Translations under genes and position numbers: made by a program
Shown here: positions 1 through 6,170 of the stretch, piece after piece
Position numbering within the stretch: position 1 is the stretch's first letter
Layout: every line of letters begins with the position of its first letter
Notes under the pieces: model-generated
Told to the model about the DNA's origin: nothing
Seen by the model: the letters and a program-made list of their open reading frames with translations, nothing else
The model's database searches: none
Assembly: GCA_900554745.1 (NCBI GenBank)
Contig: USIU01000035.1
Span: 1-9,436, forward strand
DNA: 9,436 nt
From: an uncultured Leuconostoc sp.
Lineage (GTDB): Bacteria; Bacillota; Bacilli; Lactobacillales; Lactobacillaceae
Reading direction: 5' to 3'

Positions 1-1
1 C

Positions 2-187
2 AAATTACGCTACAAACAACTGATCCTCCAATGCCAACCAAAAGTAATCGAGACAACTTACCTGCTCGACATCCTCATCACTTTCATTACTGTGTGGTTG
101 AGTGCGGTATACCCTGAACCACTGACCACTTTTCAACACCGTATCCAGCATCTCACGCGTGTCCCCATCCAATCTTGGCCACAATAA
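2..187 (+). CDS. C-terminal end of a TetR-type regulator, paralogue of the XRE-TetR gene at 3550 (partial, 5' end outside window)
   Basis: An open frame enters from the left edge and ends at TAA 185-187, giving the last 61 residues of a protein. By hand alignment this tail matches the C-terminus of the regulator at 3550-4296 (its residues 182-244), with about 22 identities and one 4-residue gap. Shared landmarks are YK.L....QP, F(I)xVWxS, PEPL, QxR, LT..P and a final W. In the full-length paralogue this part belongs to the TetR-like ligand-binding and dimerisation half, so the same role is inferred here. Whether this copy also carries an N-terminal XRE domain cannot be seen. An intrinsic terminator overlaps the stop codon on the same strand, which supports a real gene end. 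The opposite-strand frame at 5-265 runs through that terminator and is rejected. The ligand and target genes are unknown. Confidence 0.72.
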   Translation, partial: KLRYKQLILQCQPKVIETTYLLDILITFITVWLSAVYPEPLTTFQHRIQHLTRVPIQSWPQ

Positions 188-226
188 AATCCCAAGCACC
201 GATACACACGGCGCTTGGGATTTTTT
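186..226 (+). terminator. Intrinsic terminator of the partial regulator gene
   Basis: AAAATCCCAAGC (186-197) pairs perfectly with GCTTGGGATTTT (213-224). Inside it, CCG (199-201) can pair with CGG (209-211) after one mismatch, leaving a short loop. The stem runs into a T tract (221-226). It starts inside the TAA stop codon of the plus-strand gene. The A-run at the left end gives some terminator character on the minus strand too, but the best candidate there, the end of pdxT, lies 230 bases away. Confidence 0.85.
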
Positions 227-456
227 CGTCATTTTAAACAATAAAAAACCTATACCACTCATCACTACCCTGACCTAAAGTCTGTCTAAAGTTAGATGTT
301 TAGCATAGGTACCCCTAGTTTGAGAACTCTGTTTCAATATGTAACAGCCTCACCTAGTATTCTATCAAATTACCAGCTTAAAAAATTCAATTCATGACGC
401 CATTTTTTCCGAAAAATATATGCGTGACTTTTTATGACAATTGTGTTATATACAAT
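227..456. other. AT-rich spacer between two converging transcripts; no gene seen
   Basis: No frame here has a ribosome binding site or recognisable protein. On the pdxT side there are two weak structures. AATTGT (439-444) pairs with ACAATT (452-457) across 7 bases at the pdxT stop. An AT-only hairpin, ATTTTT/AAAAAT around TCCG near 401-417, is flanked by ACGC and GCGT and followed on the minus strand, after about 11 bases, by a T-run (plus-strand AAAAAA near 380). These could weakly terminate pdxST, but neither is a convincing intrinsic terminator. No promoter could be assigned. Confidence 0.5.
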
Positions 457-1008
457 TCATTTGTTCGCAATCAACTGAATAAATTTTTCATGAAAGCGGG
501 TGTCAGCTGTCAACTCTGGGTGAAATGCGGTCACTAAGACATGCCTATATTGTGCCGCAATCACCTTATCATCAATTGTAGCCAATACCGTCACTGATTC
601 ATCAACAGCTGTCAGATAAGGCGCCCGAATGAAAACGCCGTGAAAAGGCGCATCAAATCCAGCCACCGAAATGGCTTGCTCAAAACTATCTTTTTGCCGA
701 CCAAAGCCATTACGCACCACTTCTGCCTTTAGTACACCAAATGCTTTGGGTTGGGTTAACAACACGAGTCCGGCACAAGTGCCAAAAACGGGTAAACCAG
801 CCTGAATCAATTGCTTTAACGGCTCGAGCAACTGTTCTTGTACCAGTAATTTATAAATCACGGTACTCTCGCCACCAGGAATAATTATCCCATCGATTCC
901 GGTTAAATCACCGACTTTCTTGATTAACTTGGCTTCAACTTGGCATTGCGCTAACATGTCAACATGTTCGCTGACCGCTCCTTGTAAATTCAATACGCCA
1001 ACAATCAT
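457..1008 (-). CDS. pdxT: PLP synthase glutaminase subunit PdxT
   Basis: PdxT is a class I glutamine amidotransferase. It hydrolyses glutamine and passes ammonia through a channel to PdxS for PLP synthesis in the cytoplasm. Numbered from an ATG at 1014, the marks are LNLQGAVSEH near the N-terminus, GGES (47-50), the nucleophile Cys80 in GTCAGL, RNGFGRQ (101-107), GVFIRAP, and the His165/Glu167 pair in FHPEL. The triad is therefore complete. The preferred start is the second ATG (1006-1008). The Shine-Dalgarno GGGAG at 1016-1020 lies 7 bases from it but only 1 base from the first ATG, and the protein then starts MIVGVLNLQG like its family. This gives 183 residues, slightly shorter than the roughly 196 of Bacillus subtilis. 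The gap falls after the nucleophile elbow, where a short loop is missing. The gene follows pdxS directly and is co-transcribed with it. Confidence 0.96.
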   Translation of the reverse strand: MIVGVLNLQGAVSEHVDMLAQCQVEAKLIKKVGDLTGIDGIIIPGGESTVIYKLLVQEQLLEPLKQLIQAGLPVFGTCAGLVLLTQPKAFGVLKAEVVRNGFGRQKDSFEQAISVAGFDAPFHGVFIRAPYLTAVDESVTVLATIDDKVIAAQYRHVLVTAFHPELTADTRFHEKFIQLIANK

Positions 1009-1015
1009 GCCCATT

Positions 1016-1020
1016 CTCCC
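1016..1020 (-). promoter_or_regulatory. Ribosome binding site that decides the pdxT start
   Basis: On the minus strand the pdxS stop TAA is followed at once by GGGAG and then A-ATG-GGC-ATG. Only the second ATG, at 1008, has normal 7-base spacing. The upstream ATG at 1014 is one base from the Shine-Dalgarno sequence, too close for efficient use. Confidence 0.7.
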
Positions 1021-1902
1021 TTAAATACCACGACTAGCCATCTTTTGGTCGTCTGACAATGTGGCCATTTCAATCCCCTTCATGGGCTTACCAATGTTTT
1101 TTGACACTTCAGCAATCAAGGCATAATCCGTTGGGTGCGCTGTTGCGGCGACAATGGCCTTGGCAAATTTTTCAGGATTTTCTGAATGGAAGATGCCTGA
1201 ACCCACAAAGACCCCATCTGCCCCAAGATTCATCATCAACGCGGCATCTGCTGGCGTTGACACACCACCCGCAGCAAAGTTAATGACGGGCAACTTGCCG
1301 TTTTCATGGACATATTTCACGAGATCATAGGGTGCCCGCAAATCACGCGCAATCGTCATCAATTGATTGGGTTGTGCTGCTTGGACTTGGGCAATTTGTT
1401 CGTTTACTTTTGCCATGTGGCGAACTGCTTCAATGATGTTGCCCGTACCAGGTTCCCCCTTAGTCCGTAACATCGAGGCGCCTTCACCAATCCGGCGCAA
1501 AGCTTCACCAAGATCGCGGCAACCACACACAAATGGCACTTCAAATGCCGTCTTATCAATGTGATAAGTATCATCTGCTGGTGTGAGCACTTCACTTTCA
1601 TCAATGTAATCGACGCCAACGGCTTCCAACACGCGCGCTTCGACCAGATGGCCGATACGTGCTTTGGCCATCACCGGAATCGTCACGGCAGCCATAATTT
1701 GTTCAATCATGGCTGGATCTGACATCCGCGCCACGCCACCAGCAGCGCGGATATCTGATGGGACGCGTTCTAAAGCCATCACCGCAACCGCACCGGCTGC
1801 CTCAGCAATTTTTGCCTGTTCCACATTGGCAACATCCATAATCACGCCGCCCTTTTGCATCTGCGCCATCCCGCGTTTAACCAATGTCGTGCCTTTTTCC
1901 AT
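1021..1902 (-). CDS. pdxS: PLP synthase subunit PdxS
   Basis: PdxS is the synthase half of the DXP-independent vitamin B6 pathway. It condenses ribose (or ribulose) 5-phosphate, glyceraldehyde 3-phosphate and PdxT-derived ammonia to PLP, as a (beta/alpha)8 barrel that assembles into a dodecamer decorated by PdxT. The 293 residues match the usual family length of about 294. Visible marks are Asp23 in GGVIMDV, the pentose-binding Lys80 in VMAKARIGH (Lys81 in B. subtilis numbering), the second catalytic Lys148 in RTKGEPGTGN with the phosphate loop GEPGTG (149-154), INFAAGGVSTPADAA, and the second phosphate loop VFVGSGIF (231-238). All key residues are present, so the enzyme should be active. AGAGGAG lies 8 bases before the ATG. 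It is the first gene of pdxST, divergent from the regulator at 2024. Confidence 0.98.
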   Translation of the reverse strand: MEKGTTLVKRGMAQMQKGGVIMDVANVEQAKIAEAAGAVAVMALERVPSDIRAAGGVARMSDPAMIEQIMAAVTIPVMAKARIGHLVEARVLEAVGVDYIDESEVLTPADDTYHIDKTAFEVPFVCGCRDLGEALRRIGEGASMLRTKGEPGTGNIIEAVRHMAKVNEQIAQVQAAQPNQLMTIARDLRAPYDLVKYVHENGKLPVINFAAGGVSTPADAALMMNLGADGVFVGSGIFHSENPEKFAKAIVAATAHPTDYALIAEVSKNIGKPMKGIEMATLSDDQKMASRGI

Positions 1903-1929
1903 GATTTATACTCCTCTAATGTTTGTGAT

Positions 1930-1958
1930 TTGAATTTCATTCTATTTTAAGTTATGCT
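1930..1958 (+). promoter_or_regulatory. Candidate promoter of the pdxR-like gene
   Basis: TTGAAT (1930-1935) and TATGCT (1953-1958) are separated by 17 bases; each matches the sigma-A consensus at four of six positions. Transcription would start near 1965, just before the palindrome at 1974-1985, so a regulator bound there would block it. The hexamers are imperfect and the call rests on position. Confidence 0.4.
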
Positions 1959-1972
1959 GAATAAACTGAGAA
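1944..1972 (-). promoter_or_regulatory. Candidate promoter of pdxST
   Basis: On the minus strand TTCTCA (1972-1967, four of six matches) precedes TAAAAT (1949-1944, five of six) with a 17-base spacer. The start would lie near 1937, about 35 bases before pdxS. A weak -35 beside a palindrome at 1974-1985 is the arrangement expected of a promoter that needs an activator. Confidence 0.5.
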
Positions 1973-1973
1973 C

Positions 1974-2005
1974 AACCAATTGGTTTAATTTTTAACCAGC
2001 CAATT
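1974..2005. promoter_or_regulatory. Candidate PdxR operator: palindrome plus repeated half-site
   Basis: AACCAATTGGTT (1974-1985) is a perfect 12-bp palindrome. AACCAGCCAATT (1994-2005) repeats AACCA at an offset of 20 bases, about two helix turns, and repeats CCAATT at an offset of 24. MocR-type regulators often bind repeats about two turns apart. The two elements are centred near -42 and -62 of the inferred pdxS start and lie just downstream of the inferred pdxR start. This geometry fits activation of pdxST and self-repression. Binding is inferred. Confidence 0.5.
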
Positions 2006-2010
2006 TTAAA

Positions 2011-2015
2011 AGGAG
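2011..2015 (+). promoter_or_regulatory. Ribosome binding site supporting a TTG start
   Basis: AGGAG lies 8 bases before TTG at 2024-2026. No ATG nearby has comparable support, and starting at this TTG gives the N-terminus expected of a GntR/MocR winged helix. Confidence 0.7.
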
Positions 2016-2023
2016 CCCCGATC

Positions 2024-3460
2024 TTGCGTTGGCAATTAGCCCCACACAACAAAAAAGCCGTCTACTTGCAAATCATTCATTTGATTTTACAAGGAATTGA
2101 ACAAGGTGCTTTACTACCTGGCGAACAACTGCCGCCCGAACGCCAACTCGCACATGACTTAGGCGTCAATCGTTCAACTGTCCAACATGCCCTCAATGAA
2201 TTAGTCAGTCAAGGGATTTTACTCCGTCAGCAAGGGAGTGGCACTTGGGTTAATTCTGGTAAATGGGGTATTTTATCGGCACACGTGAATTGGCGTAATT
2301 ATGTCACCACGGATCGTTTAAGTGATCCAGAAAGCTTCATGGTGCAACTCAAACAGTTGCGGCAGCAACCAGCAGTATTAAATTTAGCCGATAGCAACAC
2401 TGAAAATGCACCACTACGGCAACTTGCACTCCCCAAAACGTCGATGGCTGACCTCCTGCAACAAAACGCTACCAACAGCATGAGTGGTACCCCAGCACTA
2501 AAAGCCCAAATCCGACGACACTTGCAGCCTTATCTAAGCCAACCCTTGCCAGATGAACAGCTGCTCATTACCGCCGGTGCCCAGCAAGCCTTTTTCTTAA
2601 TTGCTCAAGGTCTCTTATCTTATGGGGATGCGATTGCCATTGAATCGCCCTCTTATTTGTATCAACTCGCTTTATTTCAAGTCGCTGGTATTCGGGTTTT
2701 TGGTGTGCCGCGCACCAAAAATGGTGGGCTATCTCTCGACGATTTGCAGCATTTATATTATCAACACCATTTAAAATTCATTTTCGTTAACCCAACCAAT
2801 CAAAATCCTACAACTCAAACCATGCCATTAGCCGAGCGCCAGGCGCTGATTGCGCGCTGCCGCCAACTCAATTTACCCATCGTTGAAGACGATCCTTTTG
2901 GCTTTATCTTAGCCCAAAAATCACAAAATATCCCTACGCTCAAACAATTAGACCCCCTCAACGTGATCTATATCGGCTCCCTGTCCGAATTTAGTGGCGC
3001 TGACACCCGAATTGGTTGGTTGATTGCCCCACCAGCCATCGTTGCCCGCTTATCAGACATTCGCCAAGAAATGGAAGCCGGCATCAGTATTTTTTCCCAA
3101 TATCTGGCAACCGAACTCTTAAAGCAACCCAATTTAGCCGAATTGGTCGCCCAACAACAACAACAATTAGCGCACGCCCGACAACGCCTACTACGCTTAC
3201 TCGCACCTTTTGTGGCACAAGGTCAAGTAGCCTATCAAACGCCGACCTTAGGCAACACCCTCTGGCTCCATATTTTAACCAAACACACCATGACTCGTGC
3301 CGATTATCACGTTTTTCTTGCGCAACAACTGCTAGTTTTACCCGATTTTTTATTTGGTCATCATAGTAACCATGTCCGTTTAAGTTATTCGCAACTCCCC
3401 GCCGACGATACCGTGTTAAAGTCGCGCTTACAAGCCGTGATGTCACAATTAATGCGTTAA
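2024..3460 (+). CDS. pdxR: MocR/GntR-type regulator of PLP synthesis, PdxR-like, without the PLP lysine
   Basis: The 478-residue protein begins at TTG. Residues 1-77 form a GntR-type winged helix (KAVYLQI, LPPERQLAHDLGVNRSTVQHAL, QGSGTWV), followed by a fold-type I aminotransferase-like domain (about 115-478). In MocR regulators that domain binds PLP as effector. Fold landmarks are TAGAQQAF (183-190), ESPSY (207-211), NPTNQNPT (256-263, Asn261 at the usual PLP-contact site), EDDPFGF (288-294) and YIGSLSEFSG...RIGW (316-332). The last normally reads SxSK; here it is SLSE, so the Schiff-base lysine is Glu322 (GAA, 2987-2989). The usual Tyr after DDP is Phe292, while the phosphate-contact Arg329 and Ser319 remain. 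A covalent aldimine therefore cannot form, though loose binding of PLP or another ligand is possible. Divergence from pdxST argues for a PdxR role. The name rests on context and family, not on proof of function. Confidence 0.85.
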   Translation: MRWQLAPHNKKAVYLQIIHLILQGIEQGALLPGEQLPPERQLAHDLGVNRSTVQHALNELVSQGILLRQQGSGTWVNSGKWGILSAHVNWRNYVTTDRLSDPESFMVQLKQLRQQPAVLNLADSNTENAPLRQLALPKTSMADLLQQNATNSMSGTPALKAQIRRHLQPYLSQPLPDEQLLITAGAQQAFFLIAQGLLSYGDAIAIESPSYLYQLALFQVAGIRVFGVPRTKNGGLSLDDLQHLYYQHHLKFIFVNPTNQNPTTQTMPLAERQALIARCRQLNLPIVEDDPFGFILAQKSQNIPTLKQLDPLNVIYIGSLSEFSGADTRIGWLIAPPAIVARLSDIRQEMEAGISIFSQYLATELLKQPNLAELVAQQQQQLAHARQRLLRLLAPFVAQGQVAYQTPTLGNTLWLHILTKHTMTRADYHVFLAQQLLVLPDFLFGHHSNHVRLSYSQLPADDTVLKSRLQAVMSQLMR

Positions 3461-3480
3461 TGACTAGGCTTTTTTAGTCA
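3461..3480 (+). terminator. Weak hairpin after the pdxR-like gene
   Basis: TGACTA (3461-3466) pairs with TAGTCA (3475-3480), starting right after the TAA. The T-run lies in the loop and not after the stem, so this is not a standard intrinsic terminator. Readthrough into the regulator at 3550 is likely to some degree. Confidence 0.3.
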
Positions 3481-3487
3481 GGTAGTG

Positions 3488-3522
3488 TATGATGAACGTG
3501 TTTAGTACACGTCCTGCATCAT
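3488..3522 (+). promoter_or_regulatory. Two-level dyad and -10 element before the XRE-TetR gene
   Basis: TATGAT (3488-3493) is a five-of-six -10 element; no good -35 is seen 15-18 bases upstream. Outer arms ATGATG (3489-3494) and CATCAT (3517-3522) enclose inner arms ACGTGT (3496-3501) and ACACGT (3507-3512) around TTAGT. The dyad covers the -10 and the expected start near 3500, where an autorepressor would bind. It does not resemble the dyad at 4342-4374, so the two regulators probably have different sites. Confidence 0.45.
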
Positions 3523-3549
3523 TAAGAGATAAAATTTGAGGAAGACATC

Positions 3550-4296
3550 ATGGCGATTGGTAACCAAATTAAAGCGCTACGAAAATCACTTGGCTTGACC
3601 CAGCAAACATTTGCTGACAAACTCTTTATTTCCTATCAATCCGTTTCCAACTGGGAACGGTCTAAAAGCCACCCAACCGCTGAAATGATGCTCACCATTA
3701 TTGAGACGTTTCATTTACCGCTGAATTTTTTTATGCCCAGCGAGCAAAATGGTCAAGAGCTTGATGACGAACAGCTCATTTTGGCCGCTTTTATTAAAAG
3801 TATGGTGGCAAGTGCTGATAAAATCCCATCAATGGCAACGATTGCCCAATTGGCTGGCTTATCAACGGAACGCGTGATGACTTATTTCCCAACTTTCGAT
3901 GATTTAGCTTACGCCATCATCAATGCGGTTGATGATAACATTAAAACCAAAATCGAATCACGGTTAGCAGTGGATCCTGATATTTTAGCTGTCTTTATCA
4001 ATGAGATGACCCCCCTACTTTATCAAGAACACAAGGTGCTCCATATCTTATATACGCGACCCTATATTCGCGGGGTGTGGGTACAATTCTTGAAAGCTAA
4101 ATATAAGTCGCTTTTGATTAAATACCAACCACGCGCGGCTCAGGATATCCTTGGCGCTGAATATTATATTGAAACCTTAACTGGGTTTATTTCAGTGTGG
4201 ATGAGCCAAAAGAAGCCGGAACCTTTAGCTGATTATCAAAAACGCCTCCGTGCTTTAACAAGCCAACCACTCGCCCTGTGGCATACCTTAAGTTAA
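3550..4296 (+). CDS. Dual-domain transcriptional regulator: XRE (Cro/CI) helix-turn-helix fused to a TetR-like domain
   Basis: The 248-residue soluble protein has two regions that look like DNA-binding folds. Residues 4-60 are a clear XRE/HTH_3 domain (IKALRKSLGLTQQTFADKL, then SYQSVSNWERSKSHPTAEMM). Residues about 75-125 look like a TetR N-terminal helix-turn-helix (IPSMATIAQLAGLSTERVMTYFPTFDDLAYAII, which fits the TetR pattern T...IA..AG.S...... YF....L). Residues 130-248 are helical, like a TetR ligand and dimer domain. It is therefore a one-component regulator; ligand and targets are unknown. The tail of a paralogue sits at 2-187. GAGGAAG precedes the ATG at normal spacing. The gene has its own upstream dyad and a strong terminator, so it is probably monocistronic and self-regulated. 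Another reading is that only the XRE part binds DNA and the TetR-like helices have become purely structural. Confidence 0.85.
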   Translation: MAIGNQIKALRKSLGLTQQTFADKLFISYQSVSNWERSKSHPTAEMMLTIIETFHLPLNFFMPSEQNGQELDDEQLILAAFIKSMVASADKIPSMATIAQLAGLSTERVMTYFPTFDDLAYAIINAVDDNIKTKIESRLAVDPDILAVFINEMTPLLYQEHKVLHILYTRPYIRGVWVQFLKAKYKSLLIKYQPRAAQDILGAEYYIETLTGFISVWMSQKKPEPLADYQKRLRALTSQPLALWHTLS

Positions 4297-4332
4297 AAAA
4301 GACAACCATTAAATTAAATGGTTGTCTTTTTT
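4295..4332 (+). terminator. Strong intrinsic terminator of the XRE-TetR gene
   Basis: A perfect 16-bp stem is formed by 4295-4310 (AAAAAAGACAACCATT) and 4317-4332, with a 6-base loop AAATTA. It ends in TTTTTT and begins inside the TAA stop codon. It insulates this gene from the PadR operon promoter that starts 20 bases later. Confidence 0.93.
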
Positions 4333-4341
4333 GCACTGCCA

Positions 4342-4381
4342 AACAAATTACTTTGACAAACACAGTAATTTGTTCTATGAT
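4342..4381 (+). promoter_or_regulatory. Promoter of the padR-toastrack-pspC operon, with an operator dyad around the -35
   Basis: TTGACA (4353-4358, perfect) and TATGAT (4376-4381, five of six) are spaced by 17 bases, a near-consensus sigma-A promoter with a start near 4388. Perfect 11-bp inverted arms AACAAATTACT (4342-4352) and AGTAATTTGTT (4364-4374) enclose the -35. A dimer bound there would exclude RNA polymerase. PadR proteins commonly repress their own operon through such dyads, so PadR is the inferred ligand. A strong core promoter under a tight operator suggests low basal and high induced expression. Confidence 0.85.
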
Positions 4382-4410
4382 GTAATCAAGATTAATGGAG
4401 GACAGGTAAG

Positions 4411-4758
4411 ATGTCAATTTCTAAAGACCTCATTCGTGGTCACATTGATACTATGATTCTCAATATTCTCCAACAGCAGGATTCCTATGGCTACCAAGTC
4501 GCCAAATCAGTTCGTTTACTCAGTCAGCAACAATATGAACTAAACGAAGCCACTTTGTACACGGCCTTTCGACGTTTAGAAAAAAGTGGTGATATTACGA
4601 GTTATTGGGGAGATGAAACCCAGGGTGCCCGCCGGAAATACTACAAAATTACTGCGATTGGACAACAACACCTCCAACAAGCCATTGTTGACTGGCAATT
4701 TGCAAAAGATGTGATTAGCCAATTAATCACTGGCACGATTGCAGAAGGAGAAAAATAA
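4411..4758 (+). CDS. PadR family transcriptional repressor
   Basis: A 115-residue protein of typical small-PadR length. Residues 1-85 form the winged helix: LIRGHIDTMILNILQQQDSYGYQVAKSV, then LNEATLYTAFRRLEKSGDITSYW, and the wing QGARRKYYKITAIGQQHL. The rest is the C-terminal dimer helix. PadR proteins are dimeric repressors that respond to small molecules or envelope stress. Marks for the start are GGAGG at 4397-4401 and the promoter at 4353-4381. The stop TAA overlaps the ATG of the next gene by one base, so the two are translationally coupled. It probably represses this operon through the 4342-4374 dyad. The inducer is not known. Confidence 0.94.
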   Translation: MSISKDLIRGHIDTMILNILQQQDSYGYQVAKSVRLLSQQQYELNEATLYTAFRRLEKSGDITSYWGDETQGARRKYYKITAIGQQHLQQAIVDWQFAKDVISQLITGTIAEGEK

Positions 4759-6098
4759 TGACTTCAATTGAACTGGCTATTCGAACACGCTTAGACGTTA
4801 TTTTTTCAAAATATACCCCCAATCCACAGCTCACTGAATTTAAGGAAGAACTCGTGGCCGATCTGCTTGATGCTTATCAAGATTTTGCTCAGCAAGACAA
4901 ATCGCATGACGAAGCATTAGATGACACTTTTGCGCAATTAGGCGATATTGACGCCATTTTACAAGAAATGAGTGCGGCGCAGACTCAGCAAACTGGTGCT
5001 GACGATGACACAGCCCAAGATTCGCGCGATCACTTCTTTGATTTCTCAGATGAGGGCTTGCGATTTGGTAATTTGCATATCAGCGGTCAAGGCGTCCGCT
5101 TAGGTGATGACATTATTCTCGATGGTAAAAATAATAAGGTGCAGTTTGGCGACTGGCTACATGTCGACCGCGCTGGCGCACGGGTGGGCCGTAAATTTTA
5201 CGCCTTTGATGCCACCCAAGACGCCCCCTCATTTACCGAACAGAAAAACGTTAATCCACCGCATTGGACCGCCGCACATCATAATCTTCAGTTCCCTGTT
5301 ACCGATAAAGCATTAGTTTTTAACTATCAAAATGCCACATTAAATTTTTATCGCAACGACAAAACTGACCTCGTAACCATCGATGAATTTTTCAGTCGCG
5401 ATAATCAGCGTTATTTTGCAACTGTTACCGAAACACCGGACCAAGTGGTGGTGATCCAAGGTGACAAACCCTTACTCTTTCAAGTACGTGTCCACGTGAA
5501 TATCGGTTTACCAAAAAACTTTTCCGATGGACAGCTAACCGTCACCAATCGTGCTGGTCAAATTAATGTTAACGACATCACGTTAAAAACTTTTAACGTC
5601 ACTTTGACAAGTGGTCGCTTTAGCGTTAAACACCTGCAAGCTCAAACGGCCAATTGGCATTTGCAGGCCAGCGACACTACGGGACAAGCGATCACAATTG
5701 ATAACACCAAAATCACCAACCAAGCTGGTCGTATCCAATTGGACCATGTGACGTTACCAAACAGTCAGATTAACGTCACTTCTGGGACACTTAAAATTGC
5801 GGATTTTGTCGGTGGTGGCCAATTTAACACCACTTCTGGGACGTTGCGGCTTAAAGTCAAGACACTCACACAGGATTTGCAATTACAAGCCATGAGTAGT
5901 ACCGTTCGACTCACGACACCTGAGACGCAAGACTACTATTTTGATCTAGCCTCACCATCAGGTAGCGTCGTCATGAATCGTACCCACGCGGTACATTTTA
6001 ACCACAATTCAGCACAGGAAAAGCGTGGCTTTACTGGCCAAATGCCAGAATTGACTATTACTGCCGCTGTTAATTTAGGCACCCTTAAAGTCTATTAA
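4758..6098 (+). CDS. HAAS-like (DUF1700) plus DUF4097/toastrack-like beta-rich protein, LiaX-like
   Basis: The 446-residue protein lacks a signal peptide or membrane segment. Residues 1-72 form an acidic helical domain of the HAAS/permease-prefix kind (E..... IRTRL, FKEELVADLLDAYQDF, S.DEAL...F.QLGD). A Gln/Asp-rich linker follows (73-93). Residues 94-150 carry four GxR-like strands with Gly104, 116, 131 and 144. From about 225 to 446 lies a repetitive beta domain with many SG turns (TSGRFSV, TSGTLKI, TTSGTLRL, SPSGSVV), typical of DUF4097/toastrack domains. Such proteins accompany PspC and LiaF-type envelope-stress genes; LiaX of Enterococcus faecalis, a sensor for cell-envelope antibiotics, is the best known. 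The role here is inferred from padR upstream and pspC downstream. AAGGAG lies 7 bases before the ATG. Cell location is uncertain: cytoplasmic, or exported without a classical signal. Confidence 0.85.
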   Translation: MTSIELAIRTRLDVIFSKYTPNPQLTEFKEELVADLLDAYQDFAQQDKSHDEALDDTFAQLGDIDAILQEMSAAQTQQTGADDDTAQDSRDHFFDFSDEGLRFGNLHISGQGVRLGDDIILDGKNNKVQFGDWLHVDRAGARVGRKFYAFDATQDAPSFTEQKNVNPPHWTAAHHNLQFPVTDKALVFNYQNATLNFYRNDKTDLVTIDEFFSRDNQRYFATVTETPDQVVVIQGDKPLLFQVRVHVNIGLPKNFSDGQLTVTNRAGQINVNDITLKTFNVTLTSGRFSVKHLQAQTANWHLQASDTTGQAITIDNTKITNQAGRIQLDHVTLPNSQINVTSGTLKIADFVGGGQFNTTSGTLRLKVKTLTQDLQLQAMSSTVRLTTPETQDYYFDLASPSGSVVMNRTHAVHFNHNSAQEKRGFTGQMPELTITAAVNLGTLKVY

Positions 6099-6170
6099 CG
6101 GTCACGCAGGCACCAAATTGCCATTGTCACAACGACAGCTTTATCATTTAAACACAAAAGGAGACCTATC

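Noticed and set aside
5..265. Minus-strand frame of 86 codons at the left edge
   Set aside because: It runs through the plus-strand intrinsic terminator and opposite the regulator tail at 2-187, which has clear homology to the gene at 3550. The minus-strand protein has no recognisable domain.
395..457. Hairpins downstream of pdxT as its terminator
   Set aside because: The stems are short and almost wholly A-T, and the T-run lies about 11 bases away, so the evidence is too weak for a firm call.
1059..1933. Plus- and minus-strand frames overlapping pdxS
   Set aside because: They are antisense or out-of-frame shadows of a strongly conserved enzyme gene, without ribosome binding sites.
5493..5498. 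CACGTG core inside the toastrack gene, and another near 2281, as extra parS sites
   Set aside because: Only the central six to eight bases match; the flanks differ from the consensus at most positions.
6125..6150. TTGTCA before pspC as an internal promoter
   Set aside because: No -10-like hexamer lies at the right distance, and the gene is well explained by readthrough from the padR promoter.
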